Positions 51,711 to 60,464 of a stretch of DNA of 64,000 nucleotides are shown piece after piece (within the stretch, counting starts at the first letter, position 1; each line of letters opens with the position of its first letter). This DNA comes from Bilifractor porci. GTDB taxonomy: Bacteria > Bacillota > Clostridia > Lachnospirales > Lachnospiraceae. The stretch lies in NCBI RefSeq assembly GCF_009696005.1, contig NZ_VUMV01000002.1, forward strand, positions 411,267 to 475,266, read 5' to 3'. The notes under the pieces were generated by a model. That model saw only the letters and a list, made by a program, of their open reading frames with translations. It was not told the origin of the DNA and searched no databases. Position numbers and translations under genes: made by a program.

Positions 51711-53060
51711 ATGAATGAACAGGGAATTCGGAAACTTCGGAATAAATTCATTCAGTCTGCGCTGATCACGCTGACACTGGTCATGTTCCTGATGGGAACC
51801 CTGATTTATATTGCCAATCTTACGATCACCAGACAGAGTATCCACCGGATTCTGAATTTTATTGTGGAAAATAACGGTGAGCTGGAAGGGTCCAAGACGG
51901 AGAATGTTGACAGCTCCAGCAGTTCCGAAACGGCGCAGGATCAGGGGGGACATTCGCTGGATAACGATGACTACAGCGTAATCCGTTTCCTCTATGAAAT
52001 TTTCGGGACGCAGACGATGGAAGGAGTCAGGGATAAATACGAAACCAGATATTTCGCGGTATTGTATGATCCGGAAGGGAATGTCACGGCGGTAAAAAAT
52101 AATCTGGTGGATTCCGTCACACGGGAAGAGGCGGAAACCTACGGACAGATTGCGCTGGAAAAAAGGCTGTCTTTCGGAAGAAGCGGGACCTATTACTATC
52201 AGGTGGAGCGAAGGGACGACGGAAACTGTATTGTTGTATATCTGGACAGTACGCTTCAGGTAGAGGCAATGAACCGGCTGCTGTACTCCGCCCTGATCCT
52301 TATCGGCTTTGGGATGATTATTTCCGCTGTTTTTGTCACGGTCTTTGCCAACCGGGCGATCCGCCCGGAGGTTGAAAACGCGGAGCTGCAGAAAAGATTT
52401 ATCACCAACGCCAGCCATGAACTGAAAACCCCGATTGCCGTGATCAAGGCCAATACCGAGATGCAGGAAATTCTCGACGGAGAGAGCGAGTGGACGCAGT
52501 CAACGCTCCGTCAGGTGGAACGGCTTACCGGCCTGATCCAGAACCTGGTGACGATTACCAGGGCGCAGGAGCAGGAGGACAGGGAGGAATTTGCAGATAC
52601 GGATGTATCCGCGGTGGTAAAGGAAACGGCGGACACCTTCCGGCCGGTGGCGCTTCAGGAAGGAAAGACGCTTACCTGCGAGACACCGGAGAATCTGCAT
52701 ATGGAAGCCGCGCCCAGCCAGATCCGCCAGCTGACCTCCCTGCTTGTGGATAACGCGATTAAATACTGCGACGACAAGGGAGAAATAAAGGTCAGGGTAT
52801 CTGCCGTCCGAAAAGGAATCCAGCTCCAGGTGTCCAATCCGTACGCGGACGGGAAGAATGTTGACTACAGCAGATTTTTCGAGCGATTCTACAGGGAGGA
52901 TCAGTCGCATCACTCGGATTCCGAAAAAAGCGGATACGGCATCGGGCTCTCCATCGCGGAAAGCCTGGTGGAGCAGTATCACGGAAGTATAAACGCATCC
53001 TGGAAGGACGGGGGCATCTGCTTCACCTGCCTGCTGAAAAATAAAAGTAGGAAAGACTGA
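51711..53060 (+). CDS. Sensor histidine kinase
   Basis: 449 aa. Two membrane helices (about 12-38 and 188-212) flank an extracytoplasmic sensor region of about 150 residues with a Ser-rich stretch. DHp domain with phospho-accepting His in NASHELKTPIAVIKA, then HATPase with N box LLVDNAIKYC and G box SGYGIGLSIAESL. Partner of the upstream response regulator. ATG 51711 follows GGGAGGG. Convergent with yesM at 53073. Confidence 0.92.
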   Translation: MNEQGIRKLRNKFIQSALITLTLVMFLMGTLIYIANLTITRQSIHRILNFIVENNGELEGSKTENVDSSSSSETAQDQGGHSLDNDDYSVIRFLYEIFGTQTMEGVRDKYETRYFAVLYDPEGNVTAVKNNLVDSVTREEAETYGQIALEKRLSFGRSGTYYYQVERRDDGNCIVVYLDSTLQVEAMNRLLYSALILIGFGMIISAVFVTVFANRAIRPEVENAELQKRFITNASHELKTPIAVIKANTEMQEILDGESEWTQSTLRQVERLTGLIQNLVTITRAQEQEDREEFADTDVSAVVKETADTFRPVALQEGKTLTCETPENLHMEAAPSQIRQLTSLLVDNAIKYCDDKGEIKVRVSAVRKGIQLQVSNPYADGKNVDYSRFFERFYREDQSHHSDSEKSGYGIGLSIAESLVEQYHGSINASWKDGGICFTCLLKNKSRKD

Positions 53061-53072
53061 ATCCGGAGCGGA

Positions 53073-54896
53073 TTATTCCGATTTTTGTCTCATGGCGGGA
53101 ATTCGTATTTCCACGTCTGTTCCTTGTCCCAGACGGCTGGAGTAGGAGAGGCCATAGTTTTCTCCGAAGAGAATCTGTAACCGCCGGTGTGTATTAAAAA
53201 CTGCAATGTGACTTCCGCTTCCGGTGCCCATCTGGCTTGTCAGGATTTTTCCCAGCTTATCTGCAGGGATACCGACTCCGTCATCGGAAACCAGCAGTAT
53301 AATCGACGATTCCTCCAGCCAGCCGGTGATGACAATTGTTCCTCTGCGGGAAGGTTTTTCCAGAATGCCGTGAAGAATTGCGTTTTCGATGATAGGCTGC
53401 AGCGTCAGGCGGGGAATCCGGTATTCCAGCATGGCATCAGGGACATCGACAACAAAGGATATTCCGTTGTCAAAGCGCATGTTCTGCAGGCGGATGTAAA
53501 TAGTCACATGCTCAATCTCATCCGCAATACTGCAGAGAGGATCCTTCTGGCTGAGTGTCAGCCGGTAAAAACGGGAGAGGTCTCTGGTTGCCTGGTTAAT
53601 TTCTTTGGTACGGCCCTGCTGCGCCATCCAGTTGATCATATCCATGGTATTATACAGAAAATGAGGATTGATTTGAGCCTGCAGCGCCCTGAATTCTGCT
53701 CTCCGAAGTTCTTCGGAGGCTTTTTTTTCATCTTCCATCAGGCTGTTGATTTTACCGGCCATATAATTATAAGAGTCCACAAGGTTCCCTATTTCGTCGG
53801 TTTCTTCCGGAGAAGGCATTGGCACAGGAGGACTTGTTTTCACCTGGTTCATCTGATCTGCCACTGCCGTAATTCTTCGGGACAGCGAACGGGAGAGAGA
53901 CAGGGAAATCATTACGCCGATTGTGATAGAGAGTATGGAGACTAACAGAAAAGTCCATATGGTCCGGTTGGCTCTTTGCTCCAGCGGGCGTGACGGAAGC
54001 ACGGTAACAAGAACCCATTGGGTATTGGTATTACTGATAGCGTAATAGCCAATGTAGACTTTCTTGTTCAGCACAGTCTTTTCGAGAAATCCGTTGGAAG
54101 ACTCCATGCTTTTCTGGATTGTGTTGTAGTTTGTGTAATAAAGACCGGCAAGGCCGGGATCTGTGGAGACAACGATAGAATCCCTTTCATTTGTAATGTA
54201 GGCAATACCCTCGGTATCCTGGAGGGCAGGTGTCAGATATTTTTTCAGGGTATCCGATGAGAAATAGCAGGCCATATAGCCGCGGACATAATCACCGCTG
54301 GGCTTACTGATGGAGATCGGGATAATATAAGCCAGGTTATTCAGGCTGCTCTTTTCGCTGTCAGAGAGATAAAAGGGCGGGCAGAACAGACTCGATGGAT
54401 GGCTGCTGTAGAAAATCCCATACCAGTAAGAGCTTTGGATGCTGCTTACCGGTTTAAAGAGTTCGCCGACCTGATCCGAGAAACAATAGCTGGACGATGG
54501 AAGGTCTATATAAAAACGGACATCCGTGACATAGGTTCCCTTTAGGCACTGCGATACTTTCTCCTGAAAATCAGAAGCATCGTCAGAGGAGAGTGTTATG
54601 GAAGGGTCGAGGTTTATGATATTGGAAAAGGTATCCTGATAATAGGGCAGATCCTGTATTTTTTCGGAGACGTCTATAATATCGCTGATGACTTGGTTAA
54701 TAGACGGTGATACCTGGGCGGCAGCTTCCTGCTGCCGCCGGATTGTGTTGGAAGTGATCATCTCCAGAAGGGAACGGGCGAACAGAGAAAAAAGAATAAT
54801 AAAAGGTATGGCAACGGCCAGAATAACGATGAATGTCATTTTATTTCGAAGTTTCAGGTTGCCATAGCTTTTTTTGATGCGTCGGAAAAATTTCAT
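53073..54896 (-). CDS. yesM: YesM-type sensor histidine kinase
   Basis: 607 aa. Membrane helices near residues 20-45 and 305-330 enclose a dCache-like extracytoplasmic sensor. HAMP follows, then the His_kinase domain with ALQAQINPHFLYNTMDMINW carrying the phospho-accepting His, and an HATPase with TLQPIIENAILHG and DDGVGIP. It partners the AraC-type response regulator, whose stop overlaps its start by 4 nt, and faces away from the sugar ABC operon. It likely senses an extracellular sugar. Confidence 0.92.
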   Translation of the reverse strand: MKFFRRIKKSYGNLKLRNKMTFIVILAVAIPFIILFSLFARSLLEMITSNTIRRQQEAAAQVSPSINQVISDIIDVSEKIQDLPYYQDTFSNIINLDPSITLSSDDASDFQEKVSQCLKGTYVTDVRFYIDLPSSSYCFSDQVGELFKPVSSIQSSYWYGIFYSSHPSSLFCPPFYLSDSEKSSLNNLAYIIPISISKPSGDYVRGYMACYFSSDTLKKYLTPALQDTEGIAYITNERDSIVVSTDPGLAGLYYTNYNTIQKSMESSNGFLEKTVLNKKVYIGYYAISNTNTQWVLVTVLPSRPLEQRANRTIWTFLLVSILSITIGVMISLSLSRSLSRRITAVADQMNQVKTSPPVPMPSPEETDEIGNLVDSYNYMAGKINSLMEDEKKASEELRRAEFRALQAQINPHFLYNTMDMINWMAQQGRTKEINQATRDLSRFYRLTLSQKDPLCSIADEIEHVTIYIRLQNMRFDNGISFVVDVPDAMLEYRIPRLTLQPIIENAILHGILEKPSRRGTIVITGWLEESSIILLVSDDGVGIPADKLGKILTSQMGTGSGSHIAVFNTHRRLQILFGENYGLSYSSRLGQGTDVEIRIPAMRQKSE

Positions 54897-56461
54897 TTCA
54901 GCAGATCCTCCCGATATTCGGAAGGCGATTTCCCGGTGAATTTCCGAAAGGCCTTGCCGAAATAATTACTGTCATTATAGCCTACGCGTGAAGAGATTTC
55001 TGATATACTGTTGCGCGGGTCGTCCAGGAGAGCTTTTGCCTTTTCCATTCTGAATTCCGTCAGGTATTGGTTCAAGGTCTGTCCGGTCTCGTTTTTGAAA
55101 ACGGTGCATGCGTAGGAGGCAGAGAGGGATGCGTATTCGCTTATTTCCTTGGTGGAAAGCATTGGATCCGCATAATGCTGCCGGATATAGCTTTTGATCA
55201 GAAATACGGAAGAATTTTCCGGTACATGGGAATTGACTTCTTCCAGAAATTGTCTGATATAGCGGTTCAGGCACTCATGCAGTTCCTGATAAGAAAAGCA
55301 TGAGCTGATTTCTTCATACACTTCCTCTGCAGCCCTGTTTCGTTCAGAGCCCTGCAGCTGCCGACGCCGGGATTCATCCAGAATGAAAGTAATAAGCTGA
55401 AAATAAAGGGACTGGATGGCGCGCGGAAGAAGCTCTCCGTTTTCGGCACAAAGTTCATTCAGGGAAGCGGAAAGCTTTGCGAGAGATGCTTCATCTGCAT
55501 TCCGGACAGCATCCTGTATCTGCAAAGAGAAGTCAGAAGGAGAGATATTGTTTCTCTTTCCTTTAACATCCGGGGAGACAAGAATACTGCAAGGAGTGTA
55601 AAAAAAGCTGTGCTGAAGAAGGATTACGGCAGTGCTGTAAGAGTCATAAAGATTCTTGATGCCGGATACGATGTCACCACAGCAGAGATACCAGGAACGA
55701 ACAGGCTGGAGAAATGGTATCATAGATTCCATCAGCAGTTTTATCGTAGATTCTGTGAACTCTGCTTTTCTGAAAAAATGAAAAACAAAGAGCCCTGTTC
55801 TTTTTTCTGCCGCAATTGTGTGCATGCGCATCTGGCGCATGACCGGGTAAAAACCGGCTTTCAGGCTGTCCAGAAAATCCGGGTGCAGCTCTTCCCGCTC
55901 ATCTGTATGGAGCAAAACAGTAGCCGCAGAGCGGAAAAGGTTTACGGAGCCGTATCTGGAACAATATTTTTCGCTGAGATCGTCGACTGCCCGGCCGGAT
56001 GCGTGAGTGGGCAGCGTGAGGCAGAGTGCGAGCCGGGAAGCGGAAAGATCTTCCTGTACGGTTTCTGCGTATCGGTTCCGGATAATCTGCTCGGCCTGTC
56101 GGATTGCTTCCTGCAGTGTTTTTTTCATTTCCTCCATATCCAGAGGCTTTTCTATGTAATTAACGGCACGCAGACGGATCGCAGCCTTCAGATATTCTTT
56201 ATCAGAATAGCCGCTCATAAAAATAAAAACAGTGTCGGGTAAAGTCTCCCGTATTCGGTTAAGCATATCAATGCCGTTAAGGTGCGGCATTCGGACATCG
56301 CTCAGAATAATCTCGGGCCGGTGACTTCTGGCCTTACGGAGACCATCCATCCCATCCTCCGCCGTAAATATTTCGTCAATGCCATCCAGCGAGAGGTGCT
56401 CGATGGAGGACATCAGACCCGTTCTTGTCAGATTTTCATCATCTACAATTAACAGTTTTAT
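54893..56461 (-). CDS. yesN: YesN-type AraC response regulator, apparent ATA start
   Basis: 522 aa if it starts at the ATA codon of 56459-56461. The receiver domain needs KLLIVDDEN (acidic pocket), which is encoded immediately after this ATA. The first in-frame ATG (56413) would remove the pocket. GAGG lies 8 nt before the ATA, the normal spacing. The phospho-acceptor Asp is in EIILSDVRMPHLN and Lys in YIEKPLD. The C-terminal AraC helix-turn-helix pair ends in SEISSRVGYNDSNYFGKAFR. It probably activates the sugar ABC promoters. Either an ATA initiator or a point change from ATG. Confidence 0.85.
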   Translation of the reverse strand: MKLLIVDDENLTRTGLMSSIEHLSLDGIDEIFTAEDGMDGLRKARSHRPEIILSDVRMPHLNGIDMLNRIRETLPDTVFIFMSGYSDKEYLKAAIRLRAVNYIEKPLDMEEMKKTLQEAIRQAEQIIRNRYAETVQEDLSASRLALCLTLPTHASGRAVDDLSEKYCSRYGSVNLFRSAATVLLHTDEREELHPDFLDSLKAGFYPVMRQMRMHTIAAEKRTGLFVFHFFRKAEFTESTIKLLMESMIPFLQPVRSWYLCCGDIVSGIKNLYDSYSTAVILLQHSFFYTPCSILVSPDVKGKRNNISPSDFSLQIQDAVRNADEASLAKLSASLNELCAENGELLPRAIQSLYFQLITFILDESRRRQLQGSERNRAAEEVYEEISSCFSYQELHECLNRYIRQFLEEVNSHVPENSSVFLIKSYIRQHYADPMLSTKEISEYASLSASYACTVFKNETGQTLNQYLTEFRMEKAKALLDDPRNSISEISSRVGYNDSNYFGKAFRKFTGKSPSEYREDLLK

Positions 56462-56602
56462 GGCAGTATCCTCATTTCTCCAGTGGTTTAGCGGACAACA
56501 GTTGCTTTTGTCCAGGCATCCTATCCGGAAGTGATCTTTTTTTCATCATAATGGAAATGCCAGGAAAAATCCAGTCGGACGACAGTTGTTTCTTCGATGA
56601 AG

Positions 56603-56662
56603 AAAATTACCCCAATCCAAAAAAAATTACCCTTAAACAGCAGTCTGGTCCGGAGATATACT
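56603..56662 (+). promoter_or_regulatory. Promoter and direct-repeat operator of the sugar ABC operon
   Basis: Two copies of AAAATTACCC at 56603-56612 and 56623-56632, exactly 20 bp apart, followed 24 bp later by TATACT (56657-56662). There is no good -35; a repeat ending where the -35 should be is typical of AraC-type class II activation. The same layout recurs upstream of the binding-protein gene. Confidence 0.65.
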
Positions 56663-56690
56663 AAATTAGAATGGAAAGGAGGATAAGAGC

Positions 56691-58217
56691 GTGTCAGATG
56701 ATTTGATTCTGGAACTTAAGGGGATTACCAAGATCTTCCCGGGTGTGAAAGCGCTGGATCAAGTGCAGTTTCAGCTTCGCCGCGGAGAAGTACATGCTCT
56801 GATGGGAGAGAACGGGGCCGGAAAATCGACCTTTATCAAGGTCATTACAGGTGTGCATCAGGCCGAAGAAGGGCACATGTACCTGAACGGACAGGAGGTT
56901 CATTTCAAGGGACCGAAGGATGCCCTGGAGGCGGGAATTGCTGCTGTATATCAGCATCCGACCACATACCCGGAGCTGACGGTTACAGAAAATATTTTTA
57001 TGGGCCATGAATTTAAGAAGAATGGCCTGATCCAGTGGAGGGCAATGAACCAGGAAGCCAGAAAGCTTCTGGATCGTCTGGATGCAGATTTTAAGCCGAC
57101 AGAAGAGATGGGAGCTCTTTCTGTAGCGCAGCAGCAGATGGTCGAGATTGCCAAGGCGCTTTCTACAAATGCCAAAATTATTATTCTGGATGAGCCTACA
57201 GCTGCGCTGGCAGCAAATGAGTCCCAAAGACTTTACCGGATTGTTGACCAGCTGCGGGATGAAGGGGTTTCCATCATTTTTATTTCACATCGTATGGAAG
57301 ATATGTATCGTGTTGCCAGCCGCGTGACAGTATTCCGTGATGCGCATTATATCGGTACCTATGATGTTGATAAAATTACGACGGCAGATCTGATCAAGGC
57401 AATGGTGGGACGTGAAATTTCTGATATGTACCCAAAGCCTGATGTGAAGATTGGAAAGGAAGTATTCCGTTTTGAAGGAATGACCCGCACAGGATACTTC
57501 AAGGACGTAGCGATGACTGTTCATGCCGGAGAGATTGTCGGAGTAACGGGACTGGTCGGCGCAGGACGTACAGAGACGATGGAAGCAGTCTGCGGCATTA
57601 CAAAAGCGGATTCCGGCCATGTTTATGTAGACGGTAAGGAAATTCAAATCAGGAAACCGTCGGATGCCATGAAGGCAGGCATTGTCCTTCTTCCGGAAAA
57701 CAGGCAGACGCAGGGTCTGATACTTCGCTGGGGATTGGGAGACAATGTCATTCTTCCGATTCAGGATGAGCTGGCAAAAGGACCGTTTAAAATCAAAAAC
57801 GAAAAAAAGGAAAGAGAACTTTCCAAGAAGTATCTGGAAGAAGTGGATACGAAAGCGGTAACGATTTTTGATCCGGCCAGCAGTCTTTCCGGAGGAAACC
57901 AGCAGAAGGTAGTTGTGGCCAAGGCTCTGGCACAGGATAACATGAAGGTTCTTATTATGGATGAGCCGACCAAGGGCGTTGACGTAGGTGCCAAGGCGGA
58001 AATTTATGCCATAATGGGGGATCTTGCGAAAAAGGGATACGGGATTCTTATGATATCCTCCGAAATGCCGGAAATTCTCGGAATGAGCGACCGCATATAC
58101 ACGATGTGCAAAGGCCGTGTAACCGGCTGTCTGGATCGCAGAGATGCGACTCAGGAGCTCCTTCTTGAGATGTCCATGGAGAAGGGGAATAACGAGAAGA
58201 AGGAGGCAGCCGAATAA
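56691..58217 (+). CDS. Sugar ABC transporter ATP-binding protein (RhaT/RbsA type)
   Basis: 508 aa with GTG start 56691 behind AAAGGAGG. Two ABC domains in tandem: the first with Walker A GENGAGKSTF and LSVAQQQMVEIAKAL (a signature variant), the second with LSGGNQQKVVVAKALAQ and LIMDEPTKGVD; the second Walker A is degenerate (VTGLVGAGRTETM), as usual for the family. Energises sugar uptake with the two permeases. The first permease starts on the stop of this gene. Confidence 0.92.
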   Translation: MSDDLILELKGITKIFPGVKALDQVQFQLRRGEVHALMGENGAGKSTFIKVITGVHQAEEGHMYLNGQEVHFKGPKDALEAGIAAVYQHPTTYPELTVTENIFMGHEFKKNGLIQWRAMNQEARKLLDRLDADFKPTEEMGALSVAQQQMVEIAKALSTNAKIIILDEPTAALAANESQRLYRIVDQLRDEGVSIIFISHRMEDMYRVASRVTVFRDAHYIGTYDVDKITTADLIKAMVGREISDMYPKPDVKIGKEVFRFEGMTRTGYFKDVAMTVHAGEIVGVTGLVGAGRTETMEAVCGITKADSGHVYVDGKEIQIRKPSDAMKAGIVLLPENRQTQGLILRWGLGDNVILPIQDELAKGPFKIKNEKKERELSKKYLEEVDTKAVTIFDPASSLSGGNQQKVVVAKALAQDNMKVLIMDEPTKGVDVGAKAEIYAIMGDLAKKGYGILMISSEMPEILGMSDRIYTMCKGRVTGCLDRRDATQELLLEMSMEKGNNEKKEAAE

Positions 58218-59203
58218 TGCAGCAGAAAAAATCATTGTGGAAGCGCCTGACAGGTTCCCGGGAGGCAAGCCTGGTCCTGATTCTGGTCGCTCTTCTGATA
58301 GTGGTAACCATACTGAGCGGCGGTACGTTTTTAACTCCGTCAAATATTTCTCAGATTTTCCGTAATAATGCGCTGACTATGCTGATGGCTTTGGGAATGC
58401 TGTGTGTGCTTCTTACGGCGGGAATTGACATTTCCATTACTTCCATTCTGGCATTTTCAGGCATGACAATCGGTCTGCTTCAGAAATATGACATTCTTCG
58501 TAATACGTTTTTACTGTTTCTGATCGCAGCGCTGATCGGGACGGGATGCGGATTACTGAACGGCCTTATTATTTCTAAAGGAAAAGTAGCACCGATTATC
58601 TGCACGATGGGCGGCATGTACATCTGGCGAGGACTTGCGTATGTTATTTCCAACAACAACTGGGCATCCGGTGCGGATGTATCCGGTTTTTCCGATTTCG
58701 GAAAAGACGGAAGTATAGGGCCTTACATTATTCTGATTATTGCGTATGTGGTTTTCTTCATTGTAATGAAATGGACAACCTTTGGACGCAGGATTTACGC
58801 GGTCGGCAGTAATGCGGAGGCGGCAGAGGTTTCCGGTATCAATGTAGACAGGATAATTACACTGGTGTATATGATTATGGGACTGCTTGCCGGCCTGTCC
58901 GGAGCACTTTCTGTATCTATTTATGCATCTGCACAGCCAAACATGCAGTACGGCAAGGAGATGGATGTAATCGCTGCCTGCGTAATCGGTGGAGTGAGCA
59001 TGAACGGCGGACGTGGTTCTGTAGTGGGAACATTCCTGGGCGCACTGTTCTATGCTATCGTGGCTAAGGCTCTCCCGCTTATCGGGCTGGAATCCATTTG
59101 GCAGAACCTGATCAAAGGAATCATCGTTCTTGCTGTTGTACTGCTGAATGTATTGACACAGCGTGCGATGGACAGGGCTAACCTGGAGAGGAGGGAACTG
59201 TAA
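58217..59203 (+). CDS. Sugar ABC transporter permease 1 (RbsC/RhaP type)
   Basis: 328 aa, overlapping the ATPase gene by 1 nt. About eight to ten hydrophobic helices and the RbsC-family motifs (LLTAGIDISITSILAFSGM, GRRIYAVGSNAEAAEVSGI, VIGGVSMNGGRGSVVGTFLG). It pairs with the second permease as a heterodimer, as in the rhamnose and autoinducer-2 systems. Confidence 0.9.
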   Translation: MQQKKSLWKRLTGSREASLVLILVALLIVVTILSGGTFLTPSNISQIFRNNALTMLMALGMLCVLLTAGIDISITSILAFSGMTIGLLQKYDILRNTFLLFLIAALIGTGCGLLNGLIISKGKVAPIICTMGGMYIWRGLAYVISNNNWASGADVSGFSDFGKDGSIGPYIILIIAYVVFFIVMKWTTFGRRIYAVGSNAEAAEVSGINVDRIITLVYMIMGLLAGLSGALSVSIYASAQPNMQYGKEMDVIAACVIGGVSMNGGRGSVVGTFLGALFYAIVAKALPLIGLESIWQNLIKGIIVLAVVLLNVLTQRAMDRANLERREL

Positions 59204-59205
59204 TT

Positions 59206-60216
59206 ATGGCAGGAAAATCTGGAAGAGAGATTAATGCTGTTCCACAGAGCAGTGTGAAACAAAAAATCCTCAGCTGGGAAGGCGGGTTGGTAATCATTTT
59301 CATCGCTGTGCTGATTCTGGGTGCAGCTATTTCGCCGACATACAATTTTTCCAGCGTGTTTCGTGAGATGCCGAAATATCTTTGCGAAATTTTTATGATG
59401 TTTGCAATGGGCTACATTCTGATAATTGCGGAAATTGATATTTCCGTAGGGGCAATTGTATGTCTTGCAGCGACGCTCGGCTGTTTTGCCGGTAACGCCG
59501 GAGTTCCTTTGGCCGGGGTTATTGCTGTATGTATCGGAACCGGCTTTCTGGCGGGATGTTTAAATGGCGTTATTCTGACACATTTTACAGAACTCCCTTC
59601 TATGATCGTTACGCTGGGAACGCAGATTATTTTCAGGGGAATCGCAGAGGTGTCGCTTGGCAGCGGCGGATCTGTGTCCATGTCAAACAGCAAAATGATT
59701 ATGCCGCTGGCCACTATGGTCGGGCCGTTTCCTCTCGTTTTCTTTTTTGTAGCCATTGCCGCAGTGATCTTTATATTTGTACTGTCCAGGACAACTTTCG
59801 GAAGAAAGCTTTATGCGGTCGGATCCAATCATACGGCGGCACATTATGCGGGAATTCCGGTTCAGAAGATACGCATGATTTGTTTTGTCCTGATTGGCAC
59901 CATGGCCGGCGTATGTGCTCTTTTCTACCTGTCCACTACCTTTGGCGCCAATACTACCACCGGTCAGGGATATGAGATGGATGTCATCGCCATGTGCGTA
60001 TTCGGCGGAATTGCCACGACAGGCGGTAAGGGCAATCTGATAGGCGCGACAATTGCAGGTTTTACAATTGTCTGCCTGCGTATCGCTCTGGGGCAGAGAA
60101 ATATCAATACACAACTGATACTGGTTATTATTGGTCTGCTTCTGATTGTCTCCGTACTTATTCCACGTATCAGTGAGGTTCTGGGAAATCGAAAACGCAG
60201 GGCGGCACAGAGTTGA
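59206..60216 (+). CDS. Sugar ABC transporter permease 2 (RbsC/RhaQ type)
   Basis: 336 aa, ATG 59206, 2 nt after permease 1. Same family with motifs IIAEIDISVGAIVCLAATLG, GRKLYAVGSNHTAAHYAGI and VFGGIATTGGKGNLIGATIA. Ten-helix profile. Two non-identical permeases in tandem are the mark of the RhaSTPQ group. Confidence 0.9.
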   Translation: MAGKSGREINAVPQSSVKQKILSWEGGLVIIFIAVLILGAAISPTYNFSSVFREMPKYLCEIFMMFAMGYILIIAEIDISVGAIVCLAATLGCFAGNAGVPLAGVIAVCIGTGFLAGCLNGVILTHFTELPSMIVTLGTQIIFRGIAEVSLGSGGSVSMSNSKMIMPLATMVGPFPLVFFFVAIAAVIFIFVLSRTTFGRKLYAVGSNHTAAHYAGIPVQKIRMICFVLIGTMAGVCALFYLSTTFGANTTTGQGYEMDVIAMCVFGGIATTGGKGNLIGATIAGFTIVCLRIALGQRNINTQLILVIIGLLLIVSVLIPRISEVLGNRKRRAAQS

Positions 60217-60311
60217 ATACTGTTATTTAAACAGAAATTGTAGACACTTTCTGCTGGTTTGTTGTGAAAACATGACAGATCAGCAGGATTTTTTTACACT
60301 TCGTTCGTGAC

Positions 60312-60369
60312 TTTTTACCCGAAATCAAAAAAAATTACCATTTCGTGAAAAAAATGTGAATGCTATCAT
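60312..60369 (+). promoter_or_regulatory. Second direct-repeat operator and promoter
   Basis: TTACCC at 60315-60320 and TTACCA at 60335-60340, 20 bp apart, with TATCAT at 60364-60369 (23-bp gap). The 13-mer AAAAAAAATTACC upstream of the ABC operon (56619-56631) recurs at 60327-60339. It gives the binding-protein gene its own activated promoter for extra expression. Confidence 0.65.
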
Positions 60370-60464
60370 AAGTTCATGGAAAAGGAAGGTAAATCTTCCG
60401 CCCGCCGACTGCAGAACCAGGCAGATTGTTCCGGCGGATAAATTCAGTATCAGGAGGGAAAGAA

